A DNA stretch of 64,000 bases, taken from the NCBI GenBank assembly GCA_951828235.1, contig OX639965.1, forward strand, positions 2,584,129 to 2,648,128, read 5' to 3'. The notes below the pieces were generated by a model. It ran no database searches. It saw nothing but the letters and a program-made list of their open reading frames with translations, and was not told where the DNA came from. Below are positions 49,150 through 58,158 of the stretch, piece by piece (position 1 is the stretch's first letter; each line of letters begins with the position of its first letter). This stretch comes from an uncultured Gammaproteobacteria bacterium. GTDB taxonomy: Bacteria > Pseudomonadota > Gammaproteobacteria > Steroidobacterales > Foliamicaceae. A program made the position numbers and the translations under genes.

Positions 49150-52100
49150 TCAGAACGACTTGTGGACGTTGAGGCGGTAGGAGCGCCCCTGGGTCCACTC
49201 CGTGAGGGGATTGATCTGGTTCGTGACGCGTTCGCCGCTCGATTCGGTTATCCGCGTGTACTCGGGAAAGGCGTTGGTCAGGTTGTTGACCGTAAAGGTA
49301 AGCTCGACGCCCCTCAGCCAATCCGGCGTTGCGAACAACTCGTTGTCGTCGAATCCGTAACCGAGCACCAGGTCGTAAAGCGTTGCCGGCTCGTCCACGT
49401 AGCTGAAGAAGCTGCCAATGCGCGAGGTCTGGTCGGCGCCCTCAACGTCGAGACTCAGGAACAGGGTTCCCCTCGACCAGGTGAACTGGGCGGTGGTCTT
49501 GTGTTTGGGAACCGGCGGGAGGACGGTGTCTTCCGGCCCCGAATCGTCGCGGCTCGAAACGAGGTTGTGAACAATTCCGCTGGCGGGGTCCACCTGCACG
49601 CGGTGCTTGTTGGTATAAGTGCGCCGAATGGTGATTTTGTAATCACTTAGGCCCATATGCCATTCGTAACCCAACTCATAGTCCATTCCGCTGCGCTCTA
49701 TTGCCGAAACGTTGATCCAGCGGTCGTCGATTATGTAGATGTCTTCGGACTCATTGAAGATGACGTTGGACGGCAGGTCGTCAAGATAAATTATGGGCAC
49801 GGGCAGCTTGTAAATCCGGTCCTTGAACTCGGTATCGCTCCACGCGGCCTTCAAGAACACGCCGGGCAGAAAGTCGGGAGAAAATTCCGCTGAAAAGCTC
49901 AGTGTGTCCGCCGTTTCCGACTTGAGTTGCTCGTTGCCCCCGCTGAAGCCGAACACGCTGCTCCCCGGAAGCGTGGTGATGGCGCCACTGCCACCGGGCA
50001 AGTAATACCACAACGAGCGCGGATTGCCTTCGTACAAGGACTTGCGAAGCAACTGGTTCAACTGCGGCGCAACAAACGACGTTGAGAGGTTGCCCTTGAA
50101 CAGCGCCGTGTTCGTGGGCCGATACACGATTCCGGCGGACCAGGTGAATTCGCTTCCCGGGTCCTTGGCCTCGACGCTTTCGGCCGCCGTCGATTCGGTT
50201 TGCCGGTAATCGACCTCCACGTTCGAGTACGAGTCGTAGCGCCCGGAGAATGTCAGGTTGAGCCTCTGAACGCCAGTCATGACGTTGTCGGACCCTACCA
50301 GCGGAACCAGGCCTTCAATGAAGGCGGCATGGTTGTCGCGGCTGATGCGCGTGTTGAAGTTCGCATTGCCGGTGGGCGTGGCGCTGTCCAGGAAGTTCGC
50401 CAGTTCATTGAAGGAATCGAGCGTGTCCTGCCGGTAGTCGTAGCCCAGCACCAGCGCAATGGCGCCGCCGGGAGCGTGGAACAGTTCGCCGCGCGCCAGG
50501 GCCTCGAACTGCAGCTGCTCGTTCTTATCTCCGGAGTTCACGTCGGGGAGGATGTACGGCGAGATATCACCGAACGGGTTGATGGGATCGGGCGGGGCGC
50601 CGTAAACGGTGCAGTTGCCGCCGAAGAACGAGCTATAGCTATAGCGCGTGCCGCCCAGCTCCGCTACCTTTTCGGCGCAGGCCGGTTCCAGGATGCCACT
50701 GAAGCGGCCGATGACGGCTTCGCTTACCCCGTCGGAATTAATCCCGAGGCCATATGCCGGATCCCGCACGTTCAGGCGCTGCGTGTCCGTTTCGGAGCTC
50801 GAGCTGCTGAAATCCGCCTGCCAGGACCAGCTTCCGAGCGTTCCTTCGATACCCAGGCCCACAAACAACTCGTCCCTCGTCGAGTCGTACGTGGTGGGCG
50901 GATAATCGGGAGTTGTGCCGGTCAGGGAAACCTGGGTGCCGAAGGGATTGTAGGGGCTGTTGGCGTGCAGTGTTCCGCCAACCTGAATGAGGCCGTCTTG
51001 CGACTCGGCGTCCTTGCGCGTGGCTCGGATGTTGCCGTGCAGTACAAGCGAGCCGGTCAAGTCCTGGTCAACCCCGAGAAAAATCGAATGGCGCTGGCGT
51101 TCCGGTCGCAGGCTGCGGCCGAGTTCGGCTGCCTCGCCCCAGTGCGGCTCGCCGACGATGTCGAGGGAACTCAGGCTGTCGGTGTGCTGGAAGCCGGCCG
51201 GCAGTGTGAAGTCGTTGACGCAGGTGGCCATCGCTTGCTGGTCGGCATCGAGAGCGGCATATTCATCCCGGGAGATGACTTGGCCACCAAGCTCGTAGAT
51301 GACTGCGCGCCGCCGATCCCAGATGGGAGCGTCCGAATTGCAACCATCGTCGAAGAAGTTGGTCCAAACGCGAATCTGCGGGCCTGCCGCGGTGTTCTTT
51401 TGATTGGTTGTCAGCAGGGTGCTACGGTTGCTTACTACAATCGATTCCCGGTCGGAAGCGTCCAGGCCGGAATCGCGGAAGTACTCGTAGCCGGCGTTCA
51501 GGCGCCCCCCCCCCCAGGCAAAGCCGCCGCCGATATTGGCCTGCGACTCGCTGTAGCCGCTTTTGTGGGGACGGCCGTAGTTCATATCCAACTCCAGGCC
51601 GGAATAATCCCGGCGAGTAATGATGTTCACCACGCCGCCCACGGCGTCTGATCCATAAACCGCCGAAGCGCCGTCGAGAAGAATTTCAATTCGATCCACC
51701 ATCGATAACGGAATCGTGGATACATCGGTCACTCCACCCAGAATGCCGCTGTAACCGACCCGCCTGCCGTCGATGAGAATCAGCGTGGACTCGCTGCCCA
51801 GGCCGCGCAGGTTCACGGTGGATGCGCCGGTGACGTTGTCCGCCCCGTTGAGTTTTGAGCCGTACGTTTCGTTGGTGGCGTTGACGTTTTGCGGAAGCTG
51901 TCGAAGAACCCGCGCCAGAGTCAGTTCGCCGGATGCTCGAATTGCCTCGCGGTCCAGCACGACAAGGTTGCCGGAAAGCTCCGAAGGCGGGCGGTTCAAG
52001 CGGCTGCCGGTCACCCGCACGTCCTGCAGCTCCAGCGCCTCTTCGTCTTCCGCCTCGTCGGCCTCTTCCTGGGCCAGTGCGATATTGATGCTGAGGGCCA

Positions 52101-52185
52101 GTCCTGCAATCATCGCCAATGCCCAGGCCCAGTTCTTTTCCCGTTTGACCAATTTGCCAGGGTAGGGTTTCTCAAAGTGCTTCAT
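49150..52185 (-). CDS. TonB-dependent receptor (TBDR-C) with in-frame poly-G tract
   Basis: A 1011-residue outer-membrane receptor: signal peptide ending IALAQ, linker, plug (about 55-200, LELQDVRVTGSRLNRPPSEL, LDGASAVYGSDAVGGVVNI), and a barrel with C-terminal RLNVHKSF. Codons for Trp224-Gly227 form a run of 11 G on the coding strand (plus-strand C run 51505-51515); slippage there would truncate the protein. It is paralogous to TBDR-D, with near-identical N-terminal 100 residues. The leader GGGGACAAAGCAC precedes the ATG. Downstream on the same strand is the TlpA-like gene. Confidence 0.92.
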   Translation of the reverse strand: MKHFEKPYPGKLVKREKNWAWALAMIAGLALSINIALAQEEADEAEDEEALELQDVRVTGSRLNRPPSELSGNLVVLDREAIRASGELTLARVLRQLPQNVNATNETYGSKLNGADNVTGASTVNLRGLGSESTLILIDGRRVGYSGILGGVTDVSTIPLSMVDRIEILLDGASAVYGSDAVGGVVNIITRRDYSGLELDMNYGRPHKSGYSESQANIGGGFAWGGGRLNAGYEYFRDSGLDASDRESIVVSNRSTLLTTNQKNTAAGPQIRVWTNFFDDGCNSDAPIWDRRRAVIYELGGQVISRDEYAALDADQQAMATCVNDFTLPAGFQHTDSLSSLDIVGEPHWGEAAELGRSLRPERQRHSIFLGVDQDLTGSLVLHGNIRATRKDAESQDGLIQVGGTLHANSPYNPFGTQVSLTGTTPDYPPTTYDSTRDELFVGLGIEGTLGSWSWQADFSSSSSETDTQRLNVRDPAYGLGINSDGVSEAVIGRFSGILEPACAEKVAELGGTRYSYSSFFGGNCTVYGAPPDPINPFGDISPYILPDVNSGDKNEQLQFEALARGELFHAPGGAIALVLGYDYRQDTLDSFNELANFLDSATPTGNANFNTRISRDNHAAFIEGLVPLVGSDNVMTGVQRLNLTFSGRYDSYSNVEVDYRQTESTAAESVEAKDPGSEFTWSAGIVYRPTNTALFKGNLSTSFVAPQLNQLLRKSLYEGNPRSLWYYLPGGSGAITTLPGSSVFGFSGGNEQLKSETADTLSFSAEFSPDFLPGVFLKAAWSDTEFKDRIYKLPVPIIYLDDLPSNVIFNESEDIYIIDDRWINVSAIERSGMDYELGYEWHMGLSDYKITIRRTYTNKHRVQVDPASGIVHNLVSSRDDSGPEDTVLPPVPKHKTTAQFTWSRGTLFLSLDVEGADQTSRIGSFFSYVDEPATLYDLVLGYGFDDNELFATPDWLRGVELTFTVNNLTNAFPEYTRITESSGERVTNQINPLTEWTQGRSYRLNVHKSF
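51505..51515. repeat. Homopolymer of 11 C (11 G in the TBDR-C coding strand)
   Basis: The longest homopolymer I noticed in the window. It reads TGG GGG GGG GGG in the TBDR-C frame; the paralogue TBDR-D has an ordinary WDGGR-coding sequence here. Confidence 0.9.
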
Positions 52186-52245
52186 GTGCTTTGTCCCCGT
52201 TCATTCAGCGAGTGGCTGGATTAGTTTAACCAGAATAGGCGCCCA

Positions 52246-52251
52246 CTATAC
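52246..52251 (-). promoter_or_regulatory. Candidate -10 (TATAGT) upstream of TBDR-C
   Basis: On the minus strand GTGTATAGT lies about 60 bases before the TBDR-C ATG. The same GTGTATAGT occurs before TBDR-D at 55446-55454. No matching -35 was found. Confidence 0.4.
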
Positions 52252-52320
52252 ACTTTCGGAAACCGTTGCGTGCCGCCTTTCTCGCGGCTCGCTTCTCCAG
52301 TTTTCAGTCGTCTCCCGGTC

Positions 52321-55300
52321 CTAGAACGACTTGTGAATCGCCAGTCGATAGGAACGTCCCTGCGTCCACTCGAAGAACGGATTGATCACATTCTCCTGAA
52401 CGTCGCCCGTTTCGGGATTGACCTGAGTGTTTTCGGCAAATGCGTTGGTCAGGTTGTTGATGGTCAACGTGGTGCTGAATCCGTTCAGCCAGGCGGGCGC
52501 ATCAAAGAATGAGTCATTTCCGAACTCATAGCCCAGGACCATGTCGTAAATCGTGGCTGGTTCAGTCACGCTCTCAAACGTTGACGAAACCAGCGTGGAT
52601 ACTTTTGCCGCCCCTTGCACATCAATGCTCATAAACAGCCCTCCGTTCGACCAGGTGAACTGCATGCTCGTCTGATGCTTGGGGACTGGCGCGACGTAAC
52701 GGGGTTGTTGATGGCCGGTATCATCACGCCTTGTGACCAGGTTATGGAGTTCATCGGAGGTCGGATCAAGGCGCACGTCGTACCGGTTGGTGTACGAGCG
52801 GCGTACGAGTATCGAAAAATCGTTCAATCCCATCTGCCAGTCGTAGCGCAACTCGTAGTCCATGCCGGTACGGAAAAGGTTCGATACGTTGATCCAACGC
52901 TTCTCGACCAGGTAAATATCTTCCTCCGGAATATAGATGATGTCGCTCGGGAGATTGTTGGGATCGACACCAAAGGGCGACGTGTTCAGGAAGAAGATCC
53001 GGTCCCTGTATTCCGTGTCGCTCCAGACTGCGCGGAGGAAGATTCCCGGCAGGAAGGGAGGCGAGGCTTCCGCCGTCAGGCTCAGGTTTTCGGCGGTCTC
53101 CGGGGTGAGTTTTTCGTTTCTGCCCACGAGAAGGACCGTGTTGTTGGCGAAACTGCAGCTCGGCCCTCCGTTTATCAGCAGACAGAGACTCTCGCCGAAG
53201 CCCGGCCGCGCTCTCTCGTTGGTGCGCTGGATCAGTTGATTCAACTGGGGAGCCACGAAGGAAGTCTGCCGGTCGGCCTTGAATCGCACGCTGTCGTTGA
53301 CCTGGTACACGATTCCGGTGCTGTAGGTGAACTCACTTCCTGGGTCGGCGGGATTGTCTGTGCCGGCGGCGCCCGATTGTGTTTCCCTGTATTCCACTTC
53401 GACGTTGGAGTAGGAGTCGTGGCGTCCGGAAAAAGTCAGGTTCAGGCGCTGCACTCCGGGCATTTGGTTGTCGGCCCCGATGAGCGGAATCAGTCCTTCA
53501 AAAAACCCGGCTTGCGCGGTACGGCTGATGGATGTACTGAACGCCGCGGAGCCGGCAGGGCTGCCGCCTCTCACCGAAGGGCAGCTGATCGGCGAGCAGG
53601 TGCGGCCGAATTGATTGGCGTGGTGCTCGGAAAAAGAGTCCAGTACATCTTTCCGATAGTCAAATCCCACGACCAGGGCGATCCGGCCTCCCGGCGCTTC
53701 GAACAGTTCGCCGCGGGCCAGGGCCTCGAACTGAGTCTGCTCATTTTCCGATCCGGCGTTAAGGCCCGGCGCCACATAGGAAGAGAGGTCGCTGAAGGGA
53801 TCGATGGGCGTCGGCGGGGCCGCGTAAACCCGGCATTGTCCCCCGAAGAATCCCGACCAACTGATGCGGGAGCCACCGAGTTCCATCCGCCTTTGCTCGC
53901 AGGTGTCCAGGTCGATTCCGCCGAAGTAGGCAATCTGCACGTCGGTAACCCCGTCGCTGTTGAATCCGGCATTGACCGTAGTGCCGTCCAGCACGTTGAG
54001 TTGCTGCGAGGCGATTTCCTGCTCCGAGCGGCTGAGCTCGGCCTGCCACGTCCAGCTGGCGCCGAAAGAGCCTTCAAGTCCCAGGCGGGTAAACAGTTCG
54101 TCCTGTTCGGAATCAAAAAGATTGGGAGGAACGTTCAGGATCTGGCCGGCCGCTCGCAGGATCCTCACGCCGAACGGATTGTGCGGATTGTTCTGATGCA
54201 CCGTGGTATTGAACGAGCTCAAGCCGCGATTCGAGGTTGTCTTCTTGTTGCCCAGGCGAATGGTAGCGTGTGCCGTAATCGAGTCGCTGATATCCTGATC
54301 AAGGGCCAGATTCATCACGTTGTAGTCCTGCTCGGGGCGCAGGCTGTAGCCCAGTTCCGCCTCGTCTCCCCAGTTGGGCGATCCGAACATGTTTATTCCG
54401 TTGAGGTCATCGCCTGACATGAAGCCAGGCGGAAGAGTTATATCGTTGTGACAGGTCGCCATCGCCTGGCGGTCCGCGTCCAGCGCTGCGTATTCGTCAC
54501 GCGAAAGAATGTTGCCGTCCAGTTCCCACACGAGGGCCCCGGCGGCGTTGCACTCGCTCGTAGTCAGCAGATTGGTCAGTAGCCGGATCTGCGGCCCGGG
54601 CCGCCCGGTTCTCTGGATCCCCGAGTCGTCGCGGTTCGCAATTATGATCGAGTCGCGGTCCGAGGCGTCCAGCCCCGAGTCGCGGAAATACTCATAGCCG
54701 ATGTTGGCGCGCCCACCGTCCCAGCCGAAGCCGCCGGAAACGCTCACACGGGTCTCGTCGTAGCCGCTCTTGTGCGGCCGCCCGTAATTCAGATCCAGTT
54801 CGATGCCGGAATAGTCCTTTCGGGTAATGATATTGACCACGCCGCCGACTGCGTCGGAGCCATAAATCGCGGATGCGCCATCCAGCAGGATCTCGATGCG
54901 TTCCACCATGGACAGCGGGATCGTGGAAATGTCGGTGACTCCGCCGAAGATGCCGCTGTATCCGATTCTCCTGCCGTCAACCAGGATCAGCGTATATTCG
55001 CTGCCCAGGCCGCGAAGGTTCACGGTGGAAGCCGCACTGACGTTGGTCCCGAGGTTCAGGTCGGAGCCGAAAGTCTCGCTTGTCCCGTTGACGTTTTGTG
55101 GAAGCTGACGAAGTACGCGTGCCAGCGTCAGTTCGCCGGATGCTCGAATTGCTTCCCGATCCAGGACGATAAGGTTGCCGGAAAGCTCCGAAGGCGGGCG
55201 GTTCAGGCGGCTGCCGGTCACCCGAACATCTTGCAGCTCAAGCGCCTCTTCGTCTTCCGTTTCATTGGCCTCTTCCTGAGCCAGCGCGACATTGATGCTG

Positions 55301-55392
55301 AGGGCCAATCCTGCGATCATCGACAGAATCCAGGAATAAGCTAGGCCGGATGCTCGCAACCTAAGGTCAGAATATTCGTTTGGTTTGCTCAT
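52321..55392 (-). CDS. TonB-dependent receptor (TBDR-D), paralogue of TBDR-C
   Basis: A 1023-residue receptor with signal ending VALAQ, plug (LELQDVRVTGSRLNRPPSEL as in TBDR-C; LDGASAIYGSDAVGGVVNI) and a barrel ending RLAIHKSF. Start ATG 55392 follows GGGAGAACGCAC, giving MSKPNEYSDL; a longer in-frame start would overlap the leader hairpin. TBDR-D and TBDR-C differ mostly in extracellular loops, so they may recognise related ligands. Divergent from gyrA across 208 bases, which hold a candidate -10 at 55446, a leader hairpin and the gyrA promoter. Confidence 0.92.
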   Translation of the reverse strand: MSKPNEYSDLRLRASGLAYSWILSMIAGLALSINVALAQEEANETEDEEALELQDVRVTGSRLNRPPSELSGNLIVLDREAIRASGELTLARVLRQLPQNVNGTSETFGSDLNLGTNVSAASTVNLRGLGSEYTLILVDGRRIGYSGIFGGVTDISTIPLSMVERIEILLDGASAIYGSDAVGGVVNIITRKDYSGIELDLNYGRPHKSGYDETRVSVSGGFGWDGGRANIGYEYFRDSGLDASDRDSIIIANRDDSGIQRTGRPGPQIRLLTNLLTTSECNAAGALVWELDGNILSRDEYAALDADRQAMATCHNDITLPPGFMSGDDLNGINMFGSPNWGDEAELGYSLRPEQDYNVMNLALDQDISDSITAHATIRLGNKKTTSNRGLSSFNTTVHQNNPHNPFGVRILRAAGQILNVPPNLFDSEQDELFTRLGLEGSFGASWTWQAELSRSEQEIASQQLNVLDGTTVNAGFNSDGVTDVQIAYFGGIDLDTCEQRRMELGGSRISWSGFFGGQCRVYAAPPTPIDPFSDLSSYVAPGLNAGSENEQTQFEALARGELFEAPGGRIALVVGFDYRKDVLDSFSEHHANQFGRTCSPISCPSVRGGSPAGSAAFSTSISRTAQAGFFEGLIPLIGADNQMPGVQRLNLTFSGRHDSYSNVEVEYRETQSGAAGTDNPADPGSEFTYSTGIVYQVNDSVRFKADRQTSFVAPQLNQLIQRTNERARPGFGESLCLLINGGPSCSFANNTVLLVGRNEKLTPETAENLSLTAEASPPFLPGIFLRAVWSDTEYRDRIFFLNTSPFGVDPNNLPSDIIYIPEEDIYLVEKRWINVSNLFRTGMDYELRYDWQMGLNDFSILVRRSYTNRYDVRLDPTSDELHNLVTRRDDTGHQQPRYVAPVPKHQTSMQFTWSNGGLFMSIDVQGAAKVSTLVSSTFESVTEPATIYDMVLGYEFGNDSFFDAPAWLNGFSTTLTINNLTNAFAENTQVNPETGDVQENVINPFFEWTQGRSYRLAIHKSF

Positions 55393-55414
55393 GTGCGTTC
55401 TCCCGCATACCTGG

Positions 55415-55435
55415 GAAGGTGTAAGAGGCACCTTC
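55415..55435 (-). promoter_or_regulatory. Leader hairpin GAAGGTG/CACCTTC before TBDR-D
   Basis: A perfect 7-bp inverted repeat with a 7-base loop in the TBDR-D leader, just after the predicted transcription start. CACCTT also appears at 55453-55458 over the -10 region, so it could be an operator half-site series. Confidence 0.35.
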
Positions 55436-55445
55436 TATTAGATGA

Positions 55446-55451
55446 ACTATA
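55446..55451 (-). promoter_or_regulatory. Candidate -10 (TATAGT) upstream of TBDR-D
   Basis: On the minus strand GTGTATAGT, as before TBDR-C, about 55 bases before the ATG. Confidence 0.4.
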
Positions 55452-55541
55452 CACCTTGGAAAGGCGCGAATGGGCACGTGCGCGGATTTGTGAAACGGCA
55501 TCAAAATAGGGTGGCGGGCTTCGATGCAAACATGCCTTCGA

Positions 55542-55550
55542 TGGTAGAAT
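55542..55550 (+). promoter_or_regulatory. Candidate extended -10 promoter of gyrA
   Basis: TGGTAGAAT matches the extended -10 form TGnTAnAAT. It lies about 50 bases before the gyrA ATG; the -35 region is not recognisable, as is common with extended -10 promoters. Confidence 0.4.
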
Positions 55551-55570
55551 TGTTACTGTAGAAACCGCTA

Positions 55571-55596
55571 TGCGCCGCCTTGCCGCGGCGCATTTT
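55571..55596 (+). promoter_or_regulatory. GC-rich hairpin plus TTTT in the gyrA leader
   Basis: TGCGCCGC (55571-55578) and GCGGCGCA (55585-55592) form a perfect 8-bp stem with a 6-base loop, followed at once by TTTT and then, after GTAA, the gyrA ATG. The shape is that of an intrinsic terminator or attenuator, and it occupies the place where a Shine-Dalgarno would be. Confidence 0.55.
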
Positions 55597-55600
55597 GTAA

Positions 55601-58156
55601 ATGGCCGGGACCGCCCCCGAAATCGTACCGGTAAAGCTCGAAGAAGAGATGCGCCGGTCCTACCTGGACTACGCGATGTCCGTCATCGTGGGCCGGGCCC
55701 TTCCTGACGTTCGCGACGGCCTCAAACCGGTCCATCGGCGCATTCTCCACGCCATGCGGGAGTTGGGGAACCTGCATGACCGGCCCTACAAGAAATCGGC
55801 CCGGATTGTCGGCGACGTCATAGGCCGCTATCACCCGCACGGCGATACGGCCGTGTATGACGCAATCGTTCGCATGGCGCAGGATTTCTCGCTGCGTTAC
55901 CCGCTGGTGGACGGCCAGGGCAACTTCGGGTCCATGGACGGCGACGCGCCCGCGGCGATGCGTTATACCGAAATCCGGATGGCGCCCATCGCCGCGCATA
56001 TGCTCATTGACATCGACCGCGATACGGTGGACTTCGTCGACAACTACGACGGGGCGGAGCGGGAACCGACGGTACTGCCGGCCCGGCTGCCGAACCTGTT
56101 GGTCAATGGCGCTTCCGGGATCGCGGTGGGCATGGCCACCAATATTCCGCCGCACAACCTGCGCGAAGTCATTGATGCGGCGCTGGCCCTGAGCCACGAT
56201 CCGGATATCGGCATTGTCGATTTGATGGAACATCTGCCGGGGCCGGATTTTCCGACCGCCGCCCAGATCGTGGGCGAAGCCGGCATGGCCGAGGCCTACC
56301 GGACCGGCCGCGGGACGATACGGCTCAGGGCCCGCGCGGGAATTGAGGAAGGCAAGGCGCGCGACTCGATTGTGTTCACGGAACTTCCCTATCGCGTGAA
56401 CAAGGCCCGCTGCGTGGAAAAGATCGCGGAACTGGCCCGCAAGAAGGTACTTGCCGGCATCCAGGAAGTCCGCGACGAATCCGACAAGGACGGCACCCGG
56501 GTCGTGGTGGACCTGCGCCGCGACGTGAGCGCCGAGATCGTCCTCAATAATCTTTATCGCCGCACGCCCCTGGAATCGAGTTTCGGGATCAACATGGTGG
56601 CGCTGTGTGGTGGGCGGCCACGTCTTTTGAGCCTGAAGGAGATGCTCGAGCATTTCCTCGAACACCGGCGCGACGTCGTCACGCGGCGCAGCGTCCACGA
56701 TCTGCGCCGGGCCAAGGCCCGGGCGCATGTCCTGGAAGGCCTGACAGTGGCGCTGGCCAACATTGACGAAGTCGTGGCGCTGATCAGGGCCTCGCGTAAT
56801 GCGCAGGAAGCGCGCGAGGCGCTCACCGCGCGAATCTGGCCGCCGGGGGCGGTGTGGGGAATGCTGCAAAGGGCGCAGGCCGCGTTGACCGAGCTCCCCA
56901 ACCTGAGCGACAGGGGCTACCGCCTCAGCGAGCGGCAGGCGCGCGCGATACTGGAACTGCGCCTTCAGCGTCTGACCGGACTTGAGCAGGAGGCAATCCT
57001 CAAGGAATACGCCGAACTGTTGAAAACGATGGAAGAGTTGACGGAAATCCTGCGCGATCCGGACCGGCTGCTCGAAGTGGTGCGCAACGAACTGATCGAG
57101 TTGCGCGACGAATACGGCGACGAGCGCCGCACCGAGATCATTGCCGATTACACGCGTACGGCCGACGAGGACCTGATTCCCCGCCGCGAGGTGCTGGTCA
57201 CGCTTTCCTGGCGCGGCTACGTGAAGACGCAGGAACTCGAGACCTTCCGCACGCAGGGCCGGGGCGGGCGCGGCAAGCGCGGCGCCTCGGTCGGGCAGGA
57301 GGACTTTATCGACCAGCTGCTGGTCACCAATTCCCACTCGACCCTGCTCTGCTTTACCGACCGGGCGCGCGTGTTCCAGCTTCGGCCCTTCGAGATACCC
57401 ACGCAAAGCCGCGCAACGCGGGGACTGCCGATCGCCAACCTGTTGCCGGGACTGGAAGAGGGCGAACGGGTCAATTCCGTTCTGCCGGTGGATTCCTTCG
57501 ACCACGGGCGCTTCGTGTTCATGGCCACGCACCGGGGGAGGGTCAAGAAGACCCGGCTGGACGCGTTTGCGAAAATTCGCCGCACCGGAATTTACGCCCT
57601 TAGTCTCAAGAAGAAGGACAGCCTTGTGGAAGCGGCGATCACCGATGGCGACAGCGACGTTATCCTGCTGGCGAGCAATGGCCGCGCCGCCCGCTTCTCC
57701 GAGGCCGCCGTGCGGCCGATGGGCCGGACCGCGGCGGGCGTGATCGGACAGCGGCTCAAGAAGAAGCACCACGTAGTAGCGGCCCTGATCGTGAACGGCG
57801 AGGCTGATGATGCGTGGGTCCTGCAGGCCACCACCAAGGGGTTCGGCAAGCGAACTCTTGTGAACGAATTCCCGCGCAAGGGCAGGGCGACGCAGGGCGT
57901 GATTTCGATCCGAACCGAGGGCCGCAACGGCAAGTTGATCGGCGCCGCGCTGGTTCGCGAAGGCGACGAGGCAATGCTCATGACGGCCGGCGGGACCCTG
58001 CTTCGCACTGCGGTCGGCGACGTTTCCATACAGGGACGCTATTCGCATGGCGTCAGACTGATGCGCCCGGACAAGGGCGATCACGTCGCCGGATTCTGCA
58101 CCCTGGCGGGGGATCAGGACGAAGGCGAAGACGACGAATCCGTCTCTTCCGAATAA
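55601..58156 (+). CDS. gyrA: DNA gyrase subunit A
   Basis: An 851-residue type II topoisomerase subunit that cleaves and rejoins DNA to introduce negative supercoils with GyrB. Catalytic Tyr122 in [10 protein letters not shown]; quinolone-determining region [17 protein letters not shown] with Thr83 and Asp87 (E. coli has Ser83); the GyrA-box is [10 protein letters not shown] at about 552, which separates it from ParC. The C-terminal pinwheel domain ends in an acidic tail ([10 protein letters not shown]). serC follows two bases later. No Shine-Dalgarno is visible because a hairpin lies just before the ATG. Confidence 0.95.
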   Translation: MAGTAPEIVPVKLEEEMRRSYLDYAMSVIVGRALPDVRDGLKPVHRRILHAMRELGNLHDRPYKKSARIVGDVIGRYHPHGDTAVYDAIVRMAQDFSLRYPLVDGQGNFGSMDGDAPAAMRYTEIRMAPIAAHMLIDIDRDTVDFVDNYDGAEREPTVLPARLPNLLVNGASGIAVGMATNIPPHNLREVIDAALALSHDPDIGIVDLMEHLPGPDFPTAAQIVGEAGMAEAYRTGRGTIRLRARAGIEEGKARDSIVFTELPYRVNKARCVEKIAELARKKVLAGIQEVRDESDKDGTRVVVDLRRDVSAEIVLNNLYRRTPLESSFGINMVALCGGRPRLLSLKEMLEHFLEHRRDVVTRRSVHDLRRAKARAHVLEGLTVALANIDEVVALIRASRNAQEAREALTARIWPPGAVWGMLQRAQAALTELPNLSDRGYRLSERQARAILELRLQRLTGLEQEAILKEYAELLKTMEELTEILRDPDRLLEVVRNELIELRDEYGDERRTEIIADYTRTADEDLIPRREVLVTLSWRGYVKTQELETFRTQGRGGRGKRGASVGQEDFIDQLLVTNSHSTLLCFTDRARVFQLRPFEIPTQSRATRGLPIANLLPGLEEGERVNSVLPVDSFDHGRFVFMATHRGRVKKTRLDAFAKIRRTGIYALSLKKKDSLVEAAITDGDSDVILLASNGRAARFSEAAVRPMGRTAAGVIGQRLKKKHHVVAALIVNGEADDAWVLQATTKGFGKRTLVNEFPRKGRATQGVISIRTEGRNGKLIGAALVREGDEAMLMTAGGTLLRTAVGDVSIQGRYSHGVRLMRPDKGDHVAGFCTLAGDQDEGEDDESVSSE

Positions 58157-58158
58157 CC

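Noticed and set aside
52615..54417. Open plus-strand frame of 600 codons inside TBDR-D
   Set aside because: Shadow frame; the minus-strand receptor has signal peptide, plug and barrel end.
55568..58084. Open minus-strand frame of 838 codons opposite gyrA
   Set aside because: gyrA is certain from motifs; the antisense frame is His/Arg/Gln-rich shadow sequence without domains.
55601..58156. parC instead of gyrA
   Set aside because: The GyrA-box, Tyr122 numbering, length, acidic tail and the serC neighbour fit GyrA.
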